Source: DASRJG01 sp964647625
GTDB lineage: Bacteria > Acidobacteriota > Polarisedimenticolia > Polarisedimenticolales > DASRJG01
NCBI GenBank assembly: GCA_964647625.1
Contig: CAZYHZ010000008.1
Location: 1-64,000 of the forward strand
Direction: 5' to 3'
DNA length: 64,000 bases
The notes under the pieces were generated by a model, which saw only the letters and a program-made list of their open reading frames with translations, searched no databases and was not told the origin of the DNA. The position numbers were made by a program, and so were the translations under genes. Position 1 is the stretch's first letter; each line of letters opens with the position of its first letter. Below, one piece after another: positions 53,430-61,200 of this stretch.

Positions 53430-53867
53430 ATGAGGGGTCGAATTGCGGCCGTCGTCGCAACCCTGAGTTGGTTAGTGGCCACGTCCGCCTACGCGACCGA
53501 ACCACGACCTGCGCTCAGTTGTAGCGAACCGACGGTGGTCGTCGTCCCGCTCGCCAAGTCAGACCCTCGTTGGCCACACGACGGCTGGCGCTTCTCGTGC
53601 TTCCCTCATCAGGTGGAGGTATCCGTTCTTCGCCTCCAATCTAAGGCCAACGCGGCGCACTGGGCGACGGCGGGGTCAACGCTACGCACTGCCGTAGCGG
53701 ATGAGGGGCCGTTTCGGCTGGAGTTAAGGGGGGTCTGTTCAGGGTCAAATGGGAAGGCCGGCGTTCTCGAAGGACACCTTAAATGGGGTGGAGTGGGGAT
53801 CGGTATCCGCGATTGCGCTGTGCGCGAATACCAGGCTCTGGAACTTCAATTGCAGGCCAAGCAATGA
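53430..53867 (+). CDS. Array C cassette 3: small secreted protein
   Basis: 145 residues with a signal peptide (IAAVVATLSWLVATSAYA). The mature domain is beta-rich with four cysteines (ALSCSEPTVVVVPLAKSD, WRFSCFPHQVEVSVLRLQSK, LELRGVCSGSNGKAG, GIGIRDCAVREYQALELQL). No family is recognised. It starts 27 bp after the integron-like core of C2. Confidence 0.6.
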   Translation: MRGRIAAVVATLSWLVATSAYATEPRPALSCSEPTVVVVPLAKSDPRWPHDGWRFSCFPHQVEVSVLRLQSKANAAHWATAGSTLRTAVADEGPFRLELRGVCSGSNGKAGVLEGHLKWGGVGIGIRDCAVREYQALELQLQAKQ

Positions 53868-53902
53868 CGCGACAACTCGCCGCGCAGCCGCCCAGCAACG
53901 CG

Positions 53903-53940
53903 CTCCCCTCTCCCCCCTCCGCCGTCGCGGGGCGGGCATG
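53903..53940 (+). repeat. Array hairpin C3
   Basis: CTCCCCTCTCCCCCCTCC then GCCGTCGCGGGGCGGGCATG, consensus core. Downstream GTGCGCGCGTTACTGCGAG resembles the 3' part of C2 (to ~53975). Confidence 0.75.
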
Positions 53941-53979
53941 CGCCGGCAGGTGCGCGCGTTACTGCGAGAGTTTGGCAAC

Positions 53980-54792
53980 ATGAGGAACATCGCAGTGAAG
54001 AACTCGGCAGCGTGGCTGGGTTCTCTGGCGGCAATATTGTTCTCTTCCGTTGGCTGCTCCACGGTTGCGATTGGGCCCGGACCGTACAAGGTCGTCGCGG
54101 ATGAGCCACTCGGCGGCGAAATCGAAGCTAATACGAGCAATCACCAGCCCGTGAATCGTGGTGAGCTGTTGGAATTTCAGTTCACATCTGGCACGTCAAA
54201 CCTCCGATCGATCTCGAGCCGGCTCGGGCTCCACGACGTTTATTTTCGTGTGATTGCGTGTGGGCTCGACGAAGATGACACCTCGGACCTCTGGATCGGT
54301 AACGTCCATGAAGTGCCGACCACCGACGGAATTAGAATCCCTAGGCGTTATCGAGCCTACATTCCTCTCGACCTGAAGCAGATCATTCGGCATGTGTCGG
54401 TGGTGGACCCGCTCGACGTCAGCCATCAGATCGATCAGGCCCGTGAACGCGGGCTCTGTATACGGGTGGGCGGCGGTGCGATGTGGGGCGTCGGAACACT
54501 CAAGTCAAATTCAATTCGGTTGCCACTCACGCTTTCGGGAGACAGGTTGCAAGTCACGGGAACGGTGGGCATGCGTGCTACGGTGCCTAACCATCTGCCC
54601 ACCCCACCCCCTCCGCCGTCGTGGGGCGGGCACGCTTTCGCGGGAGTCGAGGCATCAATTGAGACAATCACGGATGAACTCCCGCGCGAGTATTGTTTTC
54701 GTCGCCGTCTTGATCGCGGCCAGTCCGGCGGAGCCCAAGGATTGCTATCCCCCCACGGCGGTAAGTATTGCCGGTGCGTGGGTGGGGGCTGA
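53980..54792 (+). CDS. Array C cassette 4: lipoprotein with stop lost through hairpin C4
   Basis: 270 residues. A lipoprotein signal is present (AAILFSSVGCSTVAIG, lipobox SVGC with Cys as +1). The mature part is beta-rich (VNRGELLEFQFTSGTSNLRS, HDVYFRVIACGLDEDDTSDL, YRAYIPLDLKQIIRHVSVVD). The frame runs through hairpin C4 (NHLPTPPPPPSWGGHAFAG) and 119 bp into the next gene. A stop exists in another frame directly before the hairpin (GTGCCTAA), so a late one-base indel is likely. The native protein would be ~205 residues. No family is recognised. Confidence 0.6.
   Translation: MRNIAVKNSAAWLGSLAAILFSSVGCSTVAIGPGPYKVVADEPLGGEIEANTSNHQPVNRGELLEFQFTSGTSNLRSISSRLGLHDVYFRVIACGLDEDDTSDLWIGNVHEVPTTDGIRIPRRYRAYIPLDLKQIIRHVSVVDPLDVSHQIDQARERGLCIRVGGGAMWGVGTLKSNSIRLPLTLSGDRLQVTGTVGMRATVPNHLPTPPPPPSWGGHAFAGVEASIETITDELPREYCFRRRLDRGQSGGAQGLLSPHGGKYCRCVGGG
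54597..54632 (+). repeat. Array hairpin C4
   Basis: GCCCACCCCACCCCCTCC then GCCGTCGTGGGGCGGGCA. An inverse-core-like GCCTAAC is seen just upstream (~54585-54591). It overlaps the cassette 4 frame. Confidence 0.75.
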
Positions 54793-55105
54793 CCAGTCAT
54801 TCATTTACAGACTCGCCGTCCAACCCGACGGTCGCGGAAGCTTCGGGATTCGGGATCATTTGGGAATGATGCATCTCTATGACTTTGACTCGATCACATT
54901 CGATGGGGCGGAGTTTACCTTGCAGCTTCGACCTCGTGTACCGAAGAACGAGCCAATCGCCGTCACGGGACTGGCATCTTGTTCGCGCCCCGAGTTCAGG
55001 TTCAGATTCACTGGCCAGATATTCAGGATAGAGTTTCAGCGAGACGACGAGTGGAAACAGGCGCAAGGCGATCTCACCAAGGCGCTGTCTGGGCCGCACG
55101 AATGA
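54674..55105 (+). CDS. Array C cassette 5: small secreted protein
   Basis: 143 residues with a short signal peptide (ASIVFVAVLIAASPAEP). The domain SIAGAWVGADQSFIYRLAVQ ... GRGSFGIRDH ... YDFDSITFDGAEFTLQLRP ... PEFRFRFTGQIFRIEFQRDD has the strand pattern of a small lipocalin-like barrel, but this is only a shape resemblance. Two cysteines. No family is recognised. Confidence 0.65.
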   Translation: MNSRASIVFVAVLIAASPAEPKDCYPPTAVSIAGAWVGADQSFIYRLAVQPDGRGSFGIRDHLGMMHLYDFDSITFDGAEFTLQLRPRVPKNEPIAVTGLASCSRPEFRFRFTGQIFRIEFQRDDEWKQAQGDLTKALSGPHE

Positions 55106-55128
55106 CGCCGAGGTTGATTGAGACCGCG

Positions 55129-55162
55129 CTCGCCCCACCCCCTCCGCCGTCGCGGGGCGGGC
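55129..55162 (+). repeat. Array hairpin C5
   Basis: CTCGCCCCACCCCCTCC then GCCGTCGCGGGGCGGGC, consensus copy 24 bp after the cassette 5 stop. Confidence 0.8.
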
Positions 55163-55233
55163 ATGGGGTGCAACGGATGCGTTGCCGGCCCGGCAACCTG
55201 ATGTTCATCACAATTGCTGATCCTTAGGCGGCC

Positions 55234-55827
55234 ATGAAGACCGACCCCATCCCGACCTTCCGGCGAACGGCCGGTTGGCTTCGGCGCACCGCGATATCTC
55301 GGACACTATGGAAGAATCTCCGAACGTCGGCACTCGTGGCCGTCGCTGTGGCGGCCCTTGGGTTGTTGGCAGCTGCGACTTCCCGCAGGGCATGCGAAAG
55401 CAAGACCCGTCAGACGATTCTGGCCCATCTTGCATTCAGCGAGTTGCAACCCGAGTGGGCCGATGAATCGTCGCTTCATCCGGTCCCGTTTCCAACGGAG
55501 CTGCTTGATTCGGAGGTCTATGCGCACGAGTCGCGATCGATATTCCGGCCAGCCATCGCCTATCGTGCTGATTCGCGAACGCCGACGCCGCCCATAGATC
55601 GGCCCGCCGAAGCATGGGCTTACGTCAAGTGTCGTGTTGGACTTCCGTTCGTTGTTCGCGCCCACTACGGATGGGGCTGGGACCGGCCAGTCAATCACGG
55701 CTTGCGGGGCGCTGAGGCAATCTGGAGCAGAGGCGGCACGTTCTCCGAGGGCGTGCTCACCTACGCTTGCGCGTTCGGGATCGTTGTTCCGATAAACGAT
55801 TGGGCCGTGGGCGAGATGTTTAATTAG
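55234..55827 (+). CDS. Array C cassette 6: single-helix membrane-anchored protein
   Basis: 197 residues. A basic N-terminus and one helix (TSALVAVAVAALGLLAAATS) are followed by a soluble domain (RQTILAHLAFSELQPEWADE, FRPAIAYRADSRTPTPPIDR, VKCRVGLPFVVRAHYGWGWD, YACAFGIVVPINDWAVGEMF). The type II anchor predicts an extracytoplasmic C-terminus. No family is recognised. It is the last plus-strand cassette; recombinase stub 4 starts 44 bp later. Confidence 0.6.
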   Translation: MKTDPIPTFRRTAGWLRRTAISRTLWKNLRTSALVAVAVAALGLLAAATSRRACESKTRQTILAHLAFSELQPEWADESSLHPVPFPTELLDSEVYAHESRSIFRPAIAYRADSRTPTPPIDRPAEAWAYVKCRVGLPFVVRAHYGWGWDRPVNHGLRGAEAIWSRGGTFSEGVLTYACAFGIVVPINDWAVGEMFN

Positions 55828-55871
55828 AAGTCGGGGCGCACTGGTCGTGCAGACCCGCACGGCAACCGTAC

Positions 55872-55957
55872 CCCCTTGACTTCCTCCCCCACCTCGACCC
55901 TCCTGTGCGGGTGCCGCACCTCTCCCCTACCACGCTGGCGACGGACGAGCATTTGGG
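55872..55957 (+). pseudogene. Tyrosine recombinase 5' stub 4
   Basis: TTGACTTCCTCCCCCACCTC then codons for DPPVRVPHLSPTTLATDEH. Homology to the intact gene ends at ~residue 20, at the convergent end of the minus-strand nuclease gene. Confidence 0.75.
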
Positions 55958-55958
55958 C

Positions 55959-57074
55959 TCACGCTTTGAGCGCCTGCGAGCGCAAGATCGGGTAGGTTCG
56001 CTGGATAAGGGTCGCCATGACCGTGGCTACCGTCTGGGCAATTTCGCTGATCGGAGATCCCGCCTCGTAGGGCACCCGGAATCTCACCTCGGCCCACTTT
56101 TCACCCCACTCAGCGGCGCTGAACTCGAATGAGACGCCGCGGCGGATCGCGGCCTCGTCGGCGCGGATCGCTGCCAGCCACTCCACGTTCGTCGCTTTGT
56201 CGTCTTCCTCGAAGTGGAGCGAACAATCGATGGCCGAGGAGCGGGATCGATAGACCCATTCATAGTGAACGGCACGGAGCCCAGTCCTGACCTTCACGTA
56301 GCGGCCCGATGGAGCACCGGACACGTGGAAGCTCCGCCCGCCCACCTCGACCCCGATCTGATTGAACTCGTTGACGATCGGCTGCCACAGCTTTGCGAAC
56401 TCAGCCTGCTGCTGCGTGGACTGCGCTTTCGCAGCCTCCTTCTGTTCGACCTTTACTAGGTAGTCCCGTGCCTCGGGAAGTGGAATGATGATCCGCGGCA
56501 CGAGCACCAGATCATTCGAAGGCCGGAGTTGGTACGGCGTGAGTTCTACGCACGTGATGTCAACCCCAAAATTCCGCAACCAGAGCACGGAGCTTGTGAG
56601 TTCCTGATCGTCCATCGACCCGGCTGCGAGGATGATGCGGGGGCGGTCCCCGAGTTGTGGAATCTCCTCAAGTTCGAGGAACGAACGAATCCGGGATGCG
56701 GCTTCGGCGGCGCTGCACTTCCCCCACTCGGCATGCGCAGAAACGACGTCCTCGGTCGTCATCGTCGCGCAAAACGCCGCGTACCTTACGGCTTGCAAGT
56801 CCGCAAGCGAGCCGGCTACGTCCAGTTTCAATTCGACTACCACGAGAACGCCAGCTCGATCCAGCGCCAAGATGTCAAGGCGGCGATCGCTCTTATCGAA
56901 TCGGTCGTACTCCGTCGTCACCACGAACAGTGGCTCTCCAAGCAATACAGGATGCTCTGCGACCCATCGTTCGAGATCTGCCCGTTCCTTGATGCCAAGG
57001 ACAGACAGCGGGACGGGCGCCATCGCGCGAGGCTCTCGCGTCTGTGGATCAATGAGATAGATGATGTCCGGCAC
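55959..57074 (-). CDS. PD-(D/E)XK nuclease (NucS/DUF91-like) inserted in the recombinase locus
   Basis: 371 residues, cytosolic. The N-terminal half is a restriction-endonuclease-like domain: VVTTEYDRFDKSDRRLDILA then LDRAGVLVVVELKLDVAGSL gives the Asp and E-x-K catalytic residues of PD-(D/E)XK enzymes, as in NucS/DUF91. It is followed by LADLQAVRYAAFCATMTTED. The C-terminal ~200 residues (FAKLWQPIVNEFNQIGVEVG, WVYRSRSSAIDCSLHFEEDD) resemble DUF4268-type domains of defence nucleases. It lies on the minus strand between recombinase stub 4 and the intact recombinase, so it looks like captured cargo. A defence or repair role is inferred. Confidence 0.82.
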   Translation of the reverse strand: MPDIIYLIDPQTREPRAMAPVPLSVLGIKERADLERWVAEHPVLLGEPLFVVTTEYDRFDKSDRRLDILALDRAGVLVVVELKLDVAGSLADLQAVRYAAFCATMTTEDVVSAHAEWGKCSAAEAASRIRSFLELEEIPQLGDRPRIILAAGSMDDQELTSSVLWLRNFGVDITCVELTPYQLRPSNDLVLVPRIIIPLPEARDYLVKVEQKEAAKAQSTQQQAEFAKLWQPIVNEFNQIGVEVGGRSFHVSGAPSGRYVKVRTGLRAVHYEWVYRSRSSAIDCSLHFEEDDKATNVEWLAAIRADEAAIRRGVSFEFSAAEWGEKWAEVRFRVPYEAGSPISEIAQTVATVMATLIQRTYPILRSQALKA

Positions 57075-57136
57075 GGTCTGCCCCCTGAGAAAGACGGTAC
57101 TCTACTCCTTGACTTCATCCCCCGCCGAGGGAACCT

Positions 57137-57739
57137 GTGGCCCGGAGGCCACCGGTGCCGCACCTCTCCCCTACCACGTTGACGACCGAGGAGCAGCGGC
57201 TGATCCTTCGCGTCACCGCCGCCAACGTCCGCGACCACACCATCGTTTCCCTCGCCCTCGGCACCGGGCTGCGCCTCGGTGAAGTCGTCGGTCTGGATGT
57301 CGGCGACGTGTTCACGCCCGACGGGACACCACGGCTGCGGGTGCGCATCCGTGCCGCGATCGCGAAGGGCGGCAGAGCGGCCGATGTCTTCCTACCCGAC
57401 CGGCTGGTCGCGAAGCTCAAGCGGTTCTGGTCCTGGAAGAAGCGGCGGGGCGAATCCCTCGAACCAAGTTCCGCGCTGTTCTGCAACCAGTCCGGCCGCC
57501 GCATCTCCAAGCGCCGGGTCCAATCCGCGTGGGCGACGTGGCAGCGGAAGGCCGGGTTTGACCGCATCTACGGGTTCCACGCGCTGCGGCACACGGCGGT
57601 CACGAATGTCTACCGGGCGTCGAAGGACCTGTTCCTGGCGCAGAGGTTTGCGAGGCATGTGTCGCCGCTTACGACGACCGTCTACACCCATCCCTCGGAC
57701 CAGGAGATGGCGGGACGATTGCGCAAGCTCGATTGCTAG
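57137..57739 (+). CDS. Minimal tyrosine recombinase (catalytic domain only), intact
   Basis: 200 residues from a GTG; the shared upstream block TTGACTTCATCCCCCGCC precedes it. It lacks the N-terminal core-binding (SAM-like) domain and begins at PHLSPTTLTTEEQRLILR. The complete catalytic set is visible: Arg46 (GTGLRLGE), Lys77 in the beta hairpin (RAAIAKGG), His148-x-x-Arg151 (FHALRHTA), His174 (ARHVSP) and the nucleophile Tyr183 (TTVYTHPSD). The family is a known short-integrase type. It lies at the 3' end of array C. Related remnants lie at 29832, 30286, 31152, 44205, 55872 and ~58010, so it is the only copy here that could drive recombination. Confidence 0.92.
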   Translation: MARRPPVPHLSPTTLTTEEQRLILRVTAANVRDHTIVSLALGTGLRLGEVVGLDVGDVFTPDGTPRLRVRIRAAIAKGGRAADVFLPDRLVAKLKRFWSWKKRRGESLEPSSALFCNQSGRRISKRRVQSAWATWQRKAGFDRIYGFHALRHTAVTNVYRASKDLFLAQRFARHVSPLTTTVYTHPSDQEMAGRLRKLDC

Positions 57740-57769
57740 AACGATCTCGGCGAGCGCGGCGCTCCGCGG

Positions 57770-58123
57770 CTACACCGCTCCTTTTGTGAAACGGTCAAGC
57801 GGTTCTCTGCGCTTTGTGATGACATTGATGACCACCCCGTGGGAGGTGATGAATCGAAAGCGAAGCTCGGTAACGTCATTCAGATCGACGACGGGCAGCT
57901 GTAGGACCGGTTGGGCACGCTGGTGCGAGAATCGGTCGAGGAGAGGTTGAATGAGCTTCTGGACGTAGACGCCGACCGTTTGTGCCCGGCGAAGTGCGAC
58001 GTCGTACGCGGGTAGGCGACCTGGCAGCGGGAGGCCGGGTTCAACCCGATCTCGGCGGCTCGCGAGGAGCGGTCTACCCCGCCCACTTGACGAGGTGATG
58101 TCGGGACGCGTGCGCGGGCTCAA
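57770..58123 (-). CDS. Hypothetical protein fused to an antisense recombinase remnant
   Basis: 117 codons. The C-terminal ~70 residues (RAQTVGVYVQKLIQPLLDRF, VVDLNDVTELRFRFITSHGV, VINVITKRREPLDRF) look like a real protein end. The first ~45 codons read antisense through a recombinase relic at ~58008-58045, whose plus strand encodes TWQREAGFNP (intact copy: TWQRKAGFDR). It appears to be a fifth minus-strand gene joined to a recombinase copy, probably broken. No family is recognised. Confidence 0.35.
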   Translation of the reverse strand: MSPRTRPDITSSSGRGRPLLASRRDRVEPGLPLPGRLPAYDVALRRAQTVGVYVQKLIQPLLDRFSHQRAQPVLQLPVVDLNDVTELRFRFITSHGVVINVITKRREPLDRFTKGAV

Positions 58124-58217
58124 CAGCGTCGACGACGCTCACTCACGCATCGGCCTCCGGAGTGAGCAGTTCCTACTATTCAATCTCCGTGGTCCGACAT
58201 GCCACCCGCAGAGGCCG

Positions 58218-61200
58218 TCACGGACATTCGCGAGCGGCCCGAGGTGTATTGCTCGAGGTCGTGCCGGCATTTCTGCCGCTCGGTGCCGGGCACGCATTCT
58301 CGCTCACGACCAGGTAGAACCAAATCTCGTTGCTGGGCGGGACAGCGACATCGGTCGCCATCGTATCGGTTCCATCGTCGGATTCGATGCACACTGCATT
58401 CGTGACGAAGTCGTTGGCGTCTTGGGAGCGGATCGTGTCGTACCGCACTTGCGTTCCACCTAAGCTCGCCGGGGCGTTCCAGTTGATCGTGGTCTTGTCC
58501 GCCGAGACGGCTGTTCCGGTCACCTCACCAGGCATGCCCCAAACGGACGCATTGGTGTCGTCGCAGTCGGTGGCGCAAGTGTTGGCCGGGTAGCCCGGAG
58601 CGCCAAATCCATCCCCGTCAGTATCCGTGCACGGATCGCAGGCATCTCCGATCCCATCGTGGTCGGTGTCGGACTGGCCAGGGTTCGGGACCGTCGGGCA
58701 GTTGTCGACCGGACACGTGTTGGCCGGATAGCCGGGATCGCCAAAACCATCGCCGTCGGTATCCGTGCACGAATCGCAGGAATCGCCGATCCCATCGTGG
58801 TCGGTGTCGGACTGGCCAGGGTTCGGGACCGTCGGGCAGTTGTCGACCGGACACGTGTTGGCCGGATAGCCGGGATCGCCAAAACCGTCGCCGTCGGTAT
58901 CCGTGCAGGGATCGCAGGCATCGCCGATTCCGTCGTGGTCCGCGTCGAGCTGGTTGGCGTTGGCCACCAACGGGCAGTTGTCGAGCGGACAGGTGTTCGC
59001 CGGATACCCGGGATTGCCAAAACCGTCGCCATCGGTGTCCGTGCACGGATCGCAGGCATCGCCGCGTCCGTCGTGGTCCGCGTCGAGCTGGTCGGCGTTG
59101 GCCACCAACGGGCAGACGTCGCAGGCATCACCCACGCCGTCATTGTCGATATCGGAGTAGGGACGGCCGCACGGTGGTTTGCACACGCCGTGGCTCGAGG
59201 ACGTGTAGATCGTACCGAGCTCTGAACTCGTGAGTACACGATTGTAGAGTTGAACTTCATCGATGATCCCGGTAAAACCTCGACCGATTTGAAAAATCGC
59301 GCTGCTGTTCACTGACCCGGTGATCGGCGTGAACGTTCCGCTCTGCACACCGTTGATGTAGAAGTTGCCCGCCGCCGCGCCGCGATCGACCGTTACCGCG
59401 ACGAGGAAGGCGTGATTCAGGGACATCGTTCCCGAGCTTTGGAACGTCGTATCGGCGCCGACGCCATCCGCCATTCGAAACGCCAATTTCGACCCGAACC
59501 ATTGCATCGCGAAGCCTCTGGCGGGCACCGTCGTGTCGATCTTGGAGACGATGTTCCGGAAACCGAAACCGCCTAGCGTCAGGTTCGCCCATGCAACGAT
59601 CGTGAACCCGTTGGGACCATCAATCGCGAGGCTGGGATCGTCCGGAACATCCACGCTCGAAATGGGCGTGAACTTACGTGCCCTTCCGACGACGCCATCC
59701 ACGATCGTCGGGGAATACATGTACTCACCGTGATTGCCGGATGCGAAGTCGTATGCGGTCGTCCCGTTGACCTCGTCGAGCGGCCACCAGGATACGAGGT
59801 TCGACGGCGCGGCAAGGCACGAGCACGAGGTCGCATTCGGCACAAGCGTCGTCTCACGCCACTCGAGAACGACGTCGTCGATCGTCGCGCCGTAGCCCGC
59901 CTCAAATCCCCCCGGCGTCACCACAAACCCGAAAGCTGCGCGGAACTGGGTCCCGGCATCGCCGATGCGGTCTTCCAGCGTCTCTTGTTTCAGGTCCGGT
60001 CCGCCGACGCGCGAGATGTCCGTATTGCGGATCGGTCCATTGGGTGCGACATACTCGTCGATCGTGCCGTCGAGGTCGTCATCCACGTCGTTGTCGAGCG
60101 GTCCCGCCAGCCGCACGCTGGCCCTATTTGCCGACGCGATGGTCGACGAGTTGAAAAAGCAGGAGTTCGCGCCCGTGCGGTTGTTCCCCTGCGTGCCGTT
60201 CACGTCATGTCCCACCGACGACGGCCAGATACACGTCTGAGGACTGGCGCAATCCGAGTCGACCAAGCAGGGCGCTCCGCTCCCCGAGCACTGGGCCAGC
60301 GTCGCGAACATCGGGAACCCCATCCCGGAAGGGGCGATACCGGGCTCGCACAGTTCACCCGAAGGGCAGTCGTTTGAGCTGAGGCACGAGATCCCCAGGA
60401 TTCCATCCGATGCTCGACAGCGCCCACGCCCTTCCACGGCGCCCCACGGACCTCGGACCGACCCTAGAGCCGCGCTGGGCGGATCGCGGAAGAGGTCAAC
60501 TCGGTCCGTCGGAAGTCGCGGATTCGTGCAGCGGCCGTTCGGTACGGTCTCGTATTCGACGTAATTGTTGTCGATCGACCAGGTGAACTCCGCGTACGAA
60601 TCGGCGAGGTCGAGCTCGTTGTTCCACGCGAACCCCGTGATCTCCGCACGCGCCAAAGAATCACACGTCTGGGAATCAACAGCCTGATTCACTTTCTGGA
60701 CGACGGGAGTGACCAGCAGCTCGTACCACGGATAGTCAGTGGGGATCTCGTACTTCTGGCACCGTCCCGGGCTCTGTCCGTTGGCCAAGCAGGTGAAGGA
60801 CGCCGTGCTCCGGATTTGGCCCGTGTGCCAAGCGCCGGTGCCTGTCTGGTGACCGCAGCCACCCAGTGTCGACCAACTTCGATCGAGTTGAGAGTTGTAC
60901 GGATCCCGGTCTTCGAGGCCATCGAGCGTGTCGTTGAAATTCGTATCCTCGCCCCAGAGCGCCACGATCGACACGCGGCTGCTCAGATCCGCAACCGTGC
61001 ACGATTGACCGCTCTTGAATCCTCCCCAGTTCGCATCGAAGTTCCAGGGGCTCTGGAGCTGGGTATTGACCGCGACGGGGTTGCCGTTCGTGTCTCGTCC
61101 CGCGGTCATGTCCGACCAGACAAAAGACTCGTTGTCCCCGTTGGCGTTCGGATTCTGAGCGATCTCGTCGCCGTTGAAGTCTTTGACCTGAGGCGACCCG

